Origin: Flammeovirgaceae bacterium UBA2338
Lineage (GTDB): Bacteria > Bacteroidota > Bacteroidia > Cytophagales > Cyclobacteriaceae
Length of the DNA stretch: 64,000 nucleotides
Assembly: GCA_002344795.1 (NCBI GenBank)
Contig: DDUM01000047.1
Location: 39,722-103,721 of the forward strand
Reading direction: 5' to 3'
Part shown: in pieces, positions 51,392-61,700 of the stretch
How the letters are laid out: each line of letters starts with the position of its first letter
How positions within the stretch are numbered: position 1 is the first letter of the stretch
Program-made: the position numbers and the translations under genes
Notes under the pieces: model-generated
What the model was told of the DNA's origin: nothing
What the model saw: only the letters and a program-made list of their open reading frames with translations
The model's database searches: none

Positions 51392-53485
51392 GTGAAAAAA
51401 TTGGCTTTAACCCTGTTAACCTTATTCATTTTTTGGGGTGCTCATGGGCAGTCTAAAATGAGAGTGGATAGTGCCGATTTGTGGAAGAGAATTACCGGAT
51501 TAGAGGATCGAATTTGGGCCGATTTTCCTAAAACATTTGTGGAAACACAGTCGGTTCTTGACCAGGCAAAGAATTCGGATTGTTATGGTTGTGAAGGCAG
51601 AGCCCTTATGATGGTGGGTAAGTTTTATTGGGTCAATGGGCAATACAATCAAGGGCTGGAGCTGTTTCATCAATCGGTTACCATCGCCCGATCAATTGAT
51701 GACTATGATACATGGTCTAAGGCTACCGATCTTATTGCCAATACCTATTATTATCAGGCTTATTACGATTCGGCAGAACATTATTTTCAAAAGGCCTACC
51801 AGATTGCAGAAAAGGTAAATGATTTGGAAGGGATGATCCGGATCTTATACAATACATCTTTGATGTATCATCGCAAAGGAGATTTTGAAAAAACCATCGA
51901 GTATATTTTTAAAGGAGAACAAATTCAAAATAAGCTTCCTCAAAGTCAACGCCATATTGAGGCAATGGGCGCAATGGGTTCATTAATGATTGATAGTATA
52001 TACTACCGGGAAGCGATAAACGATGAATTGAAAAATCTTAATCGCTATATAACCATAAAGGACAGTACCTCAATTTATAATGCTTACTATAACATAGCGA
52101 AATCGTACAGACAATTATTGAATCATAAGATGGCAGCAAGATACTTTATAAAAGTATGTGACATCATGGAAAAAACCGGACTAATTCCAGAATGGAATAT
52201 GGTTGCAAAGGATTATAGCGATGCTAATATGAAGGACTCTGCATTTTACTATCACTACCTGGGTAAACAAAATATCAAAAGAACAACGGCACCAAATGTT
52301 TCTTATGCTCACGAATTACTGGGTGAATCACATCTTCATTTTAATCAATTGGATTCAGCGCTCTATTATTATAACATGGCTTTGAACATGAGTTACGCCA
52401 TGAATAACAGAATTACTTTTACAGGAATACATCGGAGATTGGTAAGAGTACATACCCTTCTGGGTAATTATAAAATGGCTGAATATCATTTAAATACTGG
52501 CCTGGGACTTGCGAAGGAAGTAGCACTAATCCATGAAAAAAACTTACTCAACGAGGGAAAGTTTTTGTACGAAACAAAAGGTGATTATAAAAAAGCACTT
52601 TTTTATTCAGAAAAATTCAAAGACTACCTTGATAGCATCAACCGACAGGAGGTGGCAGTCAACCTCACTCGTCTGCAAGCTGAATTTAAGACAGCCAAAA
52701 AGGAGTCTGAATTAAAAGCGGTAACACAAAATTATCAACTCACTGAGGAAAAGATTAAAACGAGAAATTTGCAAATAGGTTTATCTCTCATTTCGCTGGT
52801 TCTCTTTGGATCTTTCGGAGGTTTTTATTTTGCGAGGTTCAGGCGAAAGAAGAAAATGTCTGAAGTACTTGAAAGGCAAAATAAAGAAAAGGAAGCCCTA
52901 CTCCATGAAATTCATCATCGTGTTAAAAACAACTTACAGATAATAAGCAGCCTTATCAATATTAAATCCAGGTCGGCCAGTAAAGAGACTGCTGAGTTAC
53001 TAAGTGACCTGAATAATAGGATTTACTCGCTGGGTCTGATCCATGAGATGTTATATAAGTCAGATCATCTTGGTGCTGTAGATTTAAGGGCATACCTCAC
53101 CGAACAAAGCCGTCTTACATTGGCTTCGCTTGAACTGGAACGAGGTGCCGTAGAGTTGCAATTGGACATAGATGAAGTTGAAGCCAATTTTGACGTGGCT
53201 ATTGCGCTTGGCCTGATCAGTAATGAGTTGATTACGAATGCGATGAAGTATGCCTTTGCACCAACACAACAGGAACAAATCATTCATGTGGCCTTACACA
53301 AGATCAGCGATCAACTTCATTTTGTTATTTCTGATAATGGTTGTTCCGGGACTATTCCGGAAATTGAAAAATCTTTTGGCCTGCGATTTGTAGAGCAGTT
53401 GGTGAAGTCCAAACTAAATGGAAAACTGAATATTACCTATAATAATGGGTTACGGCTTGAAATGATGCTGCAACCAAAGATTTGA
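51392..53485 (+). CDS. TPR-repeat sensor histidine kinase (HisKA_2)
   Basis: 697 residues, GTG start giving a proper signal peptide (LALTLLTLFIFWGAHGQ). Residues ~70-420 are tetratricopeptide repeats (YDSAEHYFQKAYQIAEKVND, LDSALYYYNMALNMSY), probably periplasmic. One membrane helix (~470-490: IGLSLISLVLFGSFGGFYF) and the kinase: LLHEIHHRVKNNLQIISSLINI (HisKA_2 with phospho-His), N-box-like ELITNAMKYAF, and a short HATPase. The response regulator starts 5 bp after the stop. Confidence 0.92.
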   Translation: MKKLALTLLTLFIFWGAHGQSKMRVDSADLWKRITGLEDRIWADFPKTFVETQSVLDQAKNSDCYGCEGRALMMVGKFYWVNGQYNQGLELFHQSVTIARSIDDYDTWSKATDLIANTYYYQAYYDSAEHYFQKAYQIAEKVNDLEGMIRILYNTSLMYHRKGDFEKTIEYIFKGEQIQNKLPQSQRHIEAMGAMGSLMIDSIYYREAINDELKNLNRYITIKDSTSIYNAYYNIAKSYRQLLNHKMAARYFIKVCDIMEKTGLIPEWNMVAKDYSDANMKDSAFYYHYLGKQNIKRTTAPNVSYAHELLGESHLHFNQLDSALYYYNMALNMSYAMNNRITFTGIHRRLVRVHTLLGNYKMAEYHLNTGLGLAKEVALIHEKNLLNEGKFLYETKGDYKKALFYSEKFKDYLDSINRQEVAVNLTRLQAEFKTAKKESELKAVTQNYQLTEEKIKTRNLQIGLSLISLVLFGSFGGFYFARFRRKKKMSEVLERQNKEKEALLHEIHHRVKNNLQIISSLINIKSRSASKETAELLSDLNNRIYSLGLIHEMLYKSDHLGAVDLRAYLTEQSRLTLASLELERGAVELQLDIDEVEANFDVAIALGLISNELITNAMKYAFAPTQQEQIIHVALHKISDQLHFVISDNGCSGTIPEIEKSFGLRFVEQLVKSKLNGKLNITYNNGLRLEMMLQPKI

Positions 53486-53490
53486 AAACG

Positions 53491-54240
53491 ATGAACAGAA
53501 TAAAACTTGTGATTCTGGAGGATGAATTTGTAGTCGCAGAGGACATCAAGTCTCAACTGACGGAAAATGGGTATGAGGTGATGCGTATTTTTGATAATGC
53601 CGAAGAGGCAGAGCAGTATATATTAGAAAATCCACCAGATTTTATTCTGGCAGATATTCAATTAAGTGGCGCAATGACAGGGATAGAATTGGTGGGAAGG
53701 ATAAAACTATCTTTGGCATTACCGGTAATTTATATTACCGCCAACTCAGATCCCCAAACCTACCAGAAGGCAAAAGCGACAAACCCTAATGCTTTTTTAG
53801 TGAAGCCTTTTACACCTGCAAACCTTTTGGCTTCCATTGATTTGGCACTCTACAATTTTTCCAAAGAGGAAACTCCGCTACAAATTGAAAAGCCCAAAGT
53901 AGTATCGAATGATTTTGAGACACTCATTCACCGATGCCTTTTTATTAAAAGTAAAGGGATTCATAAGAAAATTTGTCCTAATGATATTTTGTTTGTTGAA
54001 GCTGCAGGCAGTTATGTAAATATCCAAACACTCGAGGAGCGATTTACATTAACACTCAACCTTAGCAATTTTCTAAAAAAGAACCCAATAGAAAACATCT
54101 TGCGTGTTCATCGATCCTTCCTTGTTAACATGAGCAAAATTGACTCGTTTGATGAATCGTACCTGTTCATTGGTGGGCATAAACTTCCAATAAGTGATAG
54201 CTACAAGGAAGAGTTTATGTCAAGAATTCATTGTTTGTAA
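53491..54240 (+). CDS. LytTR response regulator
   Basis: 249 residues from ATG 53491. Receiver domain (~1-120): VILEDEFVVAEDIK acidic pocket, Asp in DFILADIQLSG, Lys in FLVKPFTPANLL. LytTR DNA-binding domain (~150-249): ILFVEAAGSYVNIQTLEERFTL, ILRVHRSFLVNMSKIDSFD, GGHKLPISDSYKEEF. Partner of the TPR kinase. The LytTR domain is duplicated as a free protein downstream. Confidence 0.93.
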   Translation: MNRIKLVILEDEFVVAEDIKSQLTENGYEVMRIFDNAEEAEQYILENPPDFILADIQLSGAMTGIELVGRIKLSLALPVIYITANSDPQTYQKAKATNPNAFLVKPFTPANLLASIDLALYNFSKEETPLQIEKPKVVSNDFETLIHRCLFIKSKGIHKKICPNDILFVEAAGSYVNIQTLEERFTLTLNLSNFLKKNPIENILRVHRSFLVNMSKIDSFDESYLFIGGHKLPISDSYKEEFMSRIHCL

Positions 54241-54407
54241 CCCTCCTTTTAGAATTCTCAACTTACTTACAAAAAAAATATGCTGTTCTGCAAAATAGTA
54301 GAGTTGTCTGGTGAATAATGATTTTGTTAAGAAGATCCGAATTCTAATTTTCGCACTTATGTGATGGATTGTTAATATCAAGTACGAAAAGGAACCAATT
54401 TGAATGT

Positions 54408-54719
54408 ATGGAGGCTGTTTTCGCTAGAATAGACAAGAGGCATTTAAAGATTCAACTGGATAGTATACTTTATTTAGAGGCAGCGGGAAGCTATTTAAAG
54501 TTGGTTACGCTAAAGGAAGAATTTTCTCTTTCGCAGAATTTAAGTCAATTCATAAGAAGGAATGACATACCAGTATTGATCAGAATACACCGTTCTTACA
54601 TTATCAACCTAAACAAAGTAGATTCTTTTGACAATGAAAGTGTTTACATAAGAAAGAATAAAATCCCCATCAGTAACAGTTACAGAGAAGAGTTCTTATC
54701 CCGGGTTCATTGTCTATGA
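54408..54719 (+). CDS. Stand-alone LytTR DNA-binding protein
   Basis: 103 residues from ATG 54408: only a LytTR domain, without receiver. ILYLEAAGSYLKLVTLKEEF and VLIRIHRSYIINLNKVDSFD...ISNSYREEFLSRVHCL closely match the LytTR part of the regulator just upstream, down to the identical ending HCL. A tandem duplication with loss of the receiver is likely. It might compete with or modulate the kinase-regulator pair. Its stop overlaps the next start by 4 bp. Confidence 0.85.
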   Translation: MEAVFARIDKRHLKIQLDSILYLEAAGSYLKLVTLKEEFSLSQNLSQFIRRNDIPVLIRIHRSYIINLNKVDSFDNESVYIRKNKIPISNSYREEFLSRVHCL

Positions 54720-55306
54720 AATCAAGAATGAGACACATAGTATTTTTTTTTGTGATTTTCGGATTTCTTATCAGCGAACCCTCACTGGCGCAGGAATATC
54801 GTAAGATGCGTCTTGGAGCGGGTGCCGGATTGAGCCTGACATCTGGCAAGAATGGAAAAGGTGGGCCTGTCTTTTATGTGGAGCCTGCTTTTCGCGTAAC
54901 GGACAAGCTTCTTATGGGAATAAGTCTTGAAGGAGCTTCGATCACAAGGGGACTATCCAGACCCATTGCCATTACCAATCCAGTAACAGTATATAACAGT
55001 GGGTTTCTTTTCACACAATACTATTTTGGAAAAAAATATTTTCGAACATTCATAGGTGGGGGTGCTGGGTTTGTGCGTAAATCAAATGGAGTCCTGGTTG
55101 TGAATTATAAAGGCACTGTCAGCACATTTCAAATTGGCGGCACTAATATTGGTTTTAATATAAGGGCCGGAGCCGAATGGGGGCATTTCAACGCCTCCAT
55201 TGATTACAATTTTATGGAAGATGAAATTGCAAGCCCTTTTCTTGAAATAAAGAACAATTACCCCTCAATTCGTGTGGGTGTCTTTATTGGTGGTGGCATC
55301 CATTGA
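54716..55306 (+). CDS. Outer-membrane beta-barrel protein
   Basis: 196 residues from ATG 54716. Signal peptide (VFFFVIFGFLISEPSLAQ), then alternating amphipathic strands (LRLGAGAGLSLTSGKNG-type, FIGGGAGFVRKSNGV, GFNIRAGAEWGHFNASIDYNF) like an OmpA/OprF 8-strand barrel. Translationally coupled to the LytTR protein, so probably its co-regulated partner or target. Confidence 0.8.
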   Translation: MKSRMRHIVFFFVIFGFLISEPSLAQEYRKMRLGAGAGLSLTSGKNGKGGPVFYVEPAFRVTDKLLMGISLEGASITRGLSRPIAITNPVTVYNSGFLFTQYYFGKKYFRTFIGGGAGFVRKSNGVLVVNYKGTVSTFQIGGTNIGFNIRAGAEWGHFNASIDYNFMEDEIASPFLEIKNNYPSIRVGVFIGGGIH

Positions 55307-55473
55307 AATGGGTGAACCCTTATCCGACACAAAGTCATTTATAAAAAATAACACCCTGTTCGTAAAGTAACTGCTCGGATTGACAAAATCGTCCTTTTTC
55401 CGGAGGATTTTAAGCTTCATGTTTATTGGTAAAATCAACTAACTGCAGAATCAACTAACTAATAATTTGTGTC

Positions 55474-57522
55474 ATGAAAAAAATCATCATCACATCATGT
55501 GTAGTATTTATTATAGCGGCAATGCTATCAGCCTGTTCGGAAGACAACAATGACCCTAACCAGGGACCCAACGAAATACCATTGAAGGCAGAGGCTGGGC
55601 CAGATCAAACCGTAGCGCCATTTACACTGGTTACATTGGACGGATCGGCCTCTACAGGCCCGGAATCTGGAATCAGTTATCAATGGATAATAACGGGTAG
55701 TGCGAGCGAAATATACTTGAGCCATGATGGTACTAATTTGTCAAAGGTTACGTTCGAGCCCAAAGTAAACGGTACCTATACCTTTACACTTCGCATTACC
55801 AGCGGAAGTAATTTCTCAGAAGATTACGTCACTGTTACCGTAACGGGAGCGCTCGCACTGGGAGGTACCTTAACGCAAACTACCACGCTGGTGGATGTAG
55901 ATCCGGATTCCAGTATGCCAGATTACATCCTTAGCAGCGATCTTATCATACCAGACGGTGTTACATTAAACTTTGCCAATTTTGGTACAAGCAACTCATC
56001 CATCACAATAAAAGTGACCAATAACAGTGGCATTATTGTTCAGGCAGGAGGCAGTCTCAACATTAACGGTGGAAGCAACCATAAGTTAACGGCTGACACA
56101 GGTTGGAAGGGAATATTGGTAGATGGAGGGGCAGTTGATTTATACAATTTTGTTACCATAGATAAAGCCGGAGCTTCACCATTCGCTGGACAAACCGAGG
56201 CTGCAGCGATTACGTTCGCGGGAGTTTCACCACAAATAGGAAGAATGCAATCCGTTCATTTCACAAACTCCCCCTCCCGGGATATACTGGCGACTACTTT
56301 TGTAAGTGCAAGTAATAACGTCATCTATAACAATACTTTCTCCAATGCGATACCTGTAAAAGCACCCATTGATTTTGTGAATAAAATTGGTACTAACCAG
56401 TTTGGTACCTACGATTATGTGCAACTGGTGCCAAGCGGAGCAGGTACGATAGACGCATTACCAGGCAGCATGAGTTTTAATTTTGGAAATGGGATAAAAT
56501 ATTTCATTGATGGAGACTTTACTTCTGGCTCTCCGATAAACATATCCAATACTACTATATTAATGAAGGAAGGCGCAGGTATTCTGGCGCAGCATTCTAC
56601 AACTATCAATCAATCGACCCTTAAAGGGGTGAATGGAACCAATTGGAAGGGAATTGCTTTTGCTGCATCATCTCGGCAATTATTAATCAGCAATACCACT
56701 ATTGAAAATGCGGGAAGTAATATTTTTAATACCGGTTTTTTTACTTCTGCGGCAAAGGCAGTAATCTATTTCGGTTTTGGCGGCAGCTCCTTTCTATCCA
56801 ATGTAACGATTACAAACAGTGGTGGATATGGAGTATACAATGACAGCCCAAGCGATAATGTTGAAGTAAAGGGCTCTTCATTTAGCGGGACTACATTACC
56901 CGCAGTACGTACCAGGGTTGATTTAGTCCACTCTACATTTGTAAGTTCAGATAACACTTTTACAATGCCCAGTGGTGTGGCACCAGTAGAAGTTCAAGTG
57001 CCTAACGCTTCTGTATCACCCACAAGTACATGGCGAGCCTTGGGTGGATCCAATTATTATCTCTTTTCCGGTAACGCCTATCTTTCCTATGGGTCATGGA
57101 CATTATTACCTGGGGTGAATCTTAAATTTAAGGCAGGTAAATCCTTAAATATTCTAGGGGGAGGTTTTACGGCCATAGGCACAGCGTTAGCACCCATTAC
57201 TTTTGATAGCGAAGCAGGTACTTCCGGATCCTGGGCAGGAATCCACGTTCAAACCACCACGAAGTTTGAATTCTGCGAAATCAAAAACGGTGGCGAAGTA
57301 CTTATACAAAAGAATGGGGTAACGCCAGCTACAGAAAAGGCCAATGTTGTATTTGACTATGGCGGTGGAAGTACTAGCAATACATTCAAAAACAATACGG
57401 TTTCAGGAAGTGGTGGTTATGGTATTCTGGTAGAAGCTGGAAGACAAGACCCGGATGCTTTGAATGTAGCCAATAGCAATACGTTTTCTAGCAATACAAT
57501 TTTAGATGTAATTGTGAAATAG
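55474..57522 (+). CDS. PKD-domain lipoprotein with right-handed beta-helix
   Basis: 682 residues. Lipobox MLSAC, then a PKD-like domain (~38-125: DQTVAPFTLVTLDGSASTGPESGISYQW, YTFTLRITSG). The rest has repeated short strands of a parallel beta-helix (SITIKVTNNSGIIVQAGGSLNI, STLKGVNGTNWKGIAFAASS, SNVTITNSGGYGVYNDSPS), two of them with the repeated TNWKGI-like turn. Probably a surface adhesin or polysaccharide-binding protein. Confidence 0.82.
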   Translation: MKKIIITSCVVFIIAAMLSACSEDNNDPNQGPNEIPLKAEAGPDQTVAPFTLVTLDGSASTGPESGISYQWIITGSASEIYLSHDGTNLSKVTFEPKVNGTYTFTLRITSGSNFSEDYVTVTVTGALALGGTLTQTTTLVDVDPDSSMPDYILSSDLIIPDGVTLNFANFGTSNSSITIKVTNNSGIIVQAGGSLNINGGSNHKLTADTGWKGILVDGGAVDLYNFVTIDKAGASPFAGQTEAAAITFAGVSPQIGRMQSVHFTNSPSRDILATTFVSASNNVIYNNTFSNAIPVKAPIDFVNKIGTNQFGTYDYVQLVPSGAGTIDALPGSMSFNFGNGIKYFIDGDFTSGSPINISNTTILMKEGAGILAQHSTTINQSTLKGVNGTNWKGIAFAASSRQLLISNTTIENAGSNIFNTGFFTSAAKAVIYFGFGGSSFLSNVTITNSGGYGVYNDSPSDNVEVKGSSFSGTTLPAVRTRVDLVHSTFVSSDNTFTMPSGVAPVEVQVPNASVSPTSTWRALGGSNYYLFSGNAYLSYGSWTLLPGVNLKFKAGKSLNILGGGFTAIGTALAPITFDSEAGTSGSWAGIHVQTTTKFEFCEIKNGGEVLIQKNGVTPATEKANVVFDYGGGSTSNTFKNNTVSGSGGYGILVEAGRQDPDALNVANSNTFSSNTILDVIVK

Positions 57523-57605
57523 TTATCCCTTGTTGGAATGATCCTTTATGATTTAAAAAATAATTACCAGTTATCACTTAACAATTAATTAAACCCTAAA
57601 ACAGA

Positions 57606-57977
57606 ATGAAAAAATTATTTGCAATTATCTTAGTGCTCTTCACGGTTTCATTATTGACAACATCTTGTAAAGATGATGATGATAATTCCAATCCTGCCAA
57701 CCTGATAATCGGATCCTGGAAAATGGTAAGTTATGTAGCATCAGAGTGTACTGATCCTGCGGACAATGAAAATGAAACATGCAGCACTGATTGTGAAATC
57801 ACGATCTTTACAAATGATACGGTAACTTTCGAAGGGGAGACACCTCAAACCTACAAGATTGACGGAAACAAGATTACATTTGATGGTGAAACGTATGAGT
57901 TTTCTGTTACTGAAACTACTTTAGTAATATCTTATAAAGGCGTCTGCAAAGTAGTGGTTACCATGAAAAAGGTATAA
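57606..57977 (+). CDS. Lipocalin-like small lipoprotein
   Basis: 123 residues. Lipobox LLTTSC followed by an Asp-rich spacer (KDDDDNSNP). The remaining sequence (IIGSWKMVSYVASECT, ITIFTNDTVTFEGETPQTYKIDG) follows the lipocalin-like (DUF4923/lipocalin_5) pattern with two Cys pairs. A terminator lies 10 bp after the stop. Confidence 0.75.
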   Translation: MKKLFAIILVLFTVSLLTTSCKDDDDNSNPANLIIGSWKMVSYVASECTDPADNENETCSTDCEITIFTNDTVTFEGETPQTYKIDGNKITFDGETYEFSVTETTLVISYKGVCKVVVTMKKV

Positions 57978-57986
57978 AAAAAGTCG

Positions 57987-58019
57987 GGGAGCCAGTCGTT
58001 TTGAGTGGCTCCCTGTTTT
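57987..58019 (+). terminator. Rho-independent terminator after the lipocalin gene
   Basis: Stem GGGAGCCA / TGGCTCCC with an 11-base loop and TGTTTT. It ends the 57606 transcript. It is 43 bp before an antisense coding-like remnant. Confidence 0.75.
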
Positions 58020-58061
58020 ATTTAACTTCAAAATTGAACCAATATTAAGATGGTTTCGGTT

Positions 58062-58274
58062 TTACAATAGCTGTTGCAACCCCTCGTAGCAAAGCGATTT
58101 AGAAGGTTTTTTAGAAATTCCCTTGGTGCTATATTCAACAGTGAGAGTAGCTCCAATTTCCTTCATAAAATAGTTAACCTCTTTCATAAAGTATTTAGCC
58201 TTATCCACAAATACCTGCTGGTAGTCTTCTGCCAGAAATAGTAGGTTTGGTTGGTGATTCGCTATAAGGTTGCC
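58062..58274 (-). pseudogene. Unidentified coding-like remnant
   Basis: A 70-codon frame on the minus strand reads NLIANHQPNLLFLAEDYQQV, then FMKEVNYFMKEIGATLTVEY and a stop at 58062. Codon composition looks coding, but an in-frame stop lies immediately upstream and there is no plausible start, so it is the end of a broken gene. Family not recognised. Confidence 0.4.
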
Positions 58275-58282
58275 CTAATTGT

Positions 58283-58768
58283 ATGAAATCATTTATTGGT
58301 GTATTCCTTTTGCTTTGCGCCTCTCATATTCATGCGCAAAGTCTCCCAGCTCAGGTGATCAGCACCAGCGGGGATAATTTTATGATGACCAACGGCTCCC
58401 TGGAGTGGACCTTGGGTGAAATTATGATAGAATCGTATTCCAGGCCTGTTGGCTTCCTTACCCAGGGCTTTCAGCAACCTTCAAAAGTTACCATTACGAA
58501 TATTGAGAAAGACATGGAAAACGGCATAGCTGTTTACCCAAACCCTGTGCGGGAGGTGTTGTTTGTAAAAATCACCGAGGCCGGAACCTATACCATAGAG
58601 TTGTTCAATCTCCAGGGGCAAAGGGTTGTTAACGAAAATAGTATTGTTCAATCCACTTCACACACCCAGGAAATAGATGTGCAACCACTTCGGGTTGCAA
58701 TGTATTTGTTAAGGGTTACCAATATTTCTTCAGGTAAGGTTCGCATTCAAAAAATTGAAAAATATTAA
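58283..58768 (+). CDS. Secreted protein with type IX sorting domain
   Basis: 161 residues. Signal peptide ending SHIHAQ, a short middle part (GSLEWTLGEIMIESY.RP.GFLTQGFQQP) seen in Bacteroidota surface proteins, and a C-terminal T9SS type-A domain (AVYPNPVREVLFVKI, IELFNLQGQRVV, MYLLRVTNISSGKV). The tail targets the protein through the Por/T9SS secreton. Precedes the 1380-residue protein by 12 bp. Confidence 0.85.
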   Translation: MKSFIGVFLLLCASHIHAQSLPAQVISTSGDNFMMTNGSLEWTLGEIMIESYSRPVGFLTQGFQQPSKVTITNIEKDMENGIAVYPNPVREVLFVKITEAGTYTIELFNLQGQRVVNENSIVQSTSHTQEIDVQPLRVAMYLLRVTNISSGKVRIQKIEKY

Positions 58769-58780
58769 TGATAGTTTAAT

Positions 58781-61700
58781 ATGAAAAAGATTTTCATTCT
58801 CTGCATCATTTTAGCCCTGTCTGTTATAAGTATTCATTCTTATGCACAGGCACCTCAGGGGTTCAAGTATCAATCGGTAGCCAGAAATACAAGTGGGCTC
58901 CCTATTGCCAGCGCCAATATTGGGCTGCGTGTACGCATCCATGATCAAACAGAAACGGGAACAGTAGTGTACAGTGAAACACACACGGCTGCAACGAATG
59001 CTTTTGGTGTCTTCTCCTTATCCATTGGAGGGGGAACTCCTCAAACTGGAACATTCAATACCATTGATTGGGGAAGTGGTGCGAAGTTCATTGAGATTGA
59101 AGCTGATTTTTCTGGGGGTACTTCTTATACAAGCATGGGCACTTCACAGTTGCTAAGCGTACCCTATGCCCTGTATTCTGAAAACGGAACACCTGGACCC
59201 CAAGGAACGCAAGGCCCTACAGGACCGCAGGGTATTCAGGGTATTCAGGGAGTAAAAGGAGATAAAGGTGATGCCGGAGATCCCGGTGTTGCCTTTGATG
59301 ATACACAAACACTGACTGATAAAACATGGACTTCTTCAAAAATCAATACGGAGCTTGGCTTAAAGGCGAATACCCTTGACCTAAGTGTAGTAAGTACTAC
59401 AGGCAGTTACGATGATTTGGTGGATCAGCCAGCTTTAGCGACAGTCGCTACTACTGGAGATTTTAACAACCTAACCAATGTTCCCATTCTATTTGATGGA
59501 AAATATGCAAGCCTGACGGGGGTGCCGGGTTTTGCTACTGTAGCAAACAGTGGAAGTTACACTGATCTTATTAACAAGCCAATTACTGATGGTTCTGAAA
59601 CGGTGGTTACTGCAGGAAGCAATGTTTCGGTGACGGGCAGTGGAACAATTGGAAGTCCGTATATTGTAAATGCTGCGAGCAGCGGTTGGGGATTAGCAGG
59701 CAATAGTGGAACAGTGGATGGAACGAATTTTATCGGTACTAGCGATGATGCACCACTCAACTTTAGAGTTAACAATCAAAAAGCTGGAAGAATTGATGCT
59801 GCATCAAGTAATGCATTTTTTGGACTCCGAGCTGGGGATTCAAATACATCAGGGAATTCAAATACGGCCTTTGGGAATACTGCGTTATTTTCTAACACTA
59901 CTGGCAGTTTAAACATTGCTGCTGGAGTAAATGCCCTGTATTCAAATACTACAGGTGGAGGCAATCTTGCAATAGGAAATAATGCGCTTTATTCGAATAC
60001 GACAGGAGGGGGAAGTATTGCCATCGGTATTAACGCGCTTTTTTCTAATACAACTGGGGTTGGCAATACGGCACTAGGCGTAACTTCGCTCTATTCGAAC
60101 ATAGGTGGATATAGAAATACAGCCATCGGAAACCAATCCCTTTATAATAGTACTTCTGGTTATGATAATACAGCTTTAGGCCACTCTGCTCTTTTCTCAT
60201 TAACCACAGGATTTTCTAACACAGCAACAGGTTACCAGACACTTAATTCATTGACTACGGGTTTTCGAAATACAGCTACGGGATTTCAGGCATTATACGC
60301 CAATACTGGGAATGACAATACGGGTTTTGGCTATCAAAGTCTGGTATCAACTACTACAGGTGCTCAGAATACATCGATGGGTGCGGATGCAAGTCGCAAT
60401 AACACTTCAGGGTCAGCCAACACAGCAACAGGTTATGGTTCCATGTATTCGACTACTACCGGGGGCGCGAATACAGCTTATGGTTATCAGGCTCTTCATA
60501 CGAATACAACAGGAACTTTTAATACGGCTTTAGGATATGGTGCTAATGTAGGTGCTAGCTCACTTACCAATGCTACGGCTTTAGGAAATAGTGCGATAGT
60601 AAACTCAAGTAACACTATACAACTTGGAAATAATGCGGTTACTGAAGTGCGCATGGGTGTAGGCAATACAGCGACAGTTGTAACAGGTGGTTTGAAAGTA
60701 ACAGGTGGCACACCAGCGGCCGGCAAAGTGCTTACTTCCGATGCTACTGGCGTTGCAACCTGGCAGGTAGCAGGAGGAGGTGGATTGACTGGATCAGGTA
60801 CTTTAAATTATTTATCAAAATTTACACCAGATGGCACATCACTTGGGAATTCACTAATTTTTGATGATGGTTCTTTTGTAGGCATAGGTACTGCTGCGCC
60901 TGCATTTCCACTTGATGTGCATGCAAACACAGTAAGTGCAGCTGTCAACTTTGAAAATGCGGACCCTAATGGCTGGGCATTGCGAGCAGCAGCAACAGGT
61001 TCTGGATACGGAGTGTACGGACAGTCATCCACTGGGATAGGTGTATATGGAACAGCATCAACCGGCAAAGGTGTACGAGGTTATGCAACTGCGTCAGGTG
61101 GCTACGGGATACAAGGGCTGGCGAGCAATGGTGCCTACGCAGGAATCTTTACAGGAGGTAGTGTGGGGATAGGCACGTTAACCCCAGTTGCATCGTTGGA
61201 TATTTTGGGTACAATTAAAATTTCTGATGGTTCGCAGGGTGCAGGTAAAGTGCTTACTTCTGATGCAAATGGATTAGCAACCTGGCAGACAGCAGGAGGT
61301 GGAAGTGGCTGGGGGTTAACTGGAAATAGCGGCACTGTAGATGGAGCTAGTTTTATTGGAACTACGGATAATGTGCCTCTCAATTTCAAGGTGAATAATG
61401 AGAAAGCAGGTAGAATAGATATAACCACTAATAATACCTTTCTTGGTTACCAAGCTGGTAATGGTGCCACTGGCGGAAGAAACAGCGCGTTTGGGTTTCA
61501 GTCCCTTTTGAACAATACCACCGGTCAGGCCAACACATCAACGGGTCATCATGCTTTGTTTTCAAGCACTACTGGTAATAGTAATACTGCCAATGGGGTT
61601 TATGCACTCTTTTCAAACACATCAGGTAGCGCAAACACTGCTATTGGAGTGAATGCATTAAACCAAAATTCAACAGGATGGTATAACACTGCACTGGGTA

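Noticed and set aside
59557..61428. Long antisense open frames inside the fibre gene
   Set aside because: They mirror the repeat composition of the sense gene and match no family.
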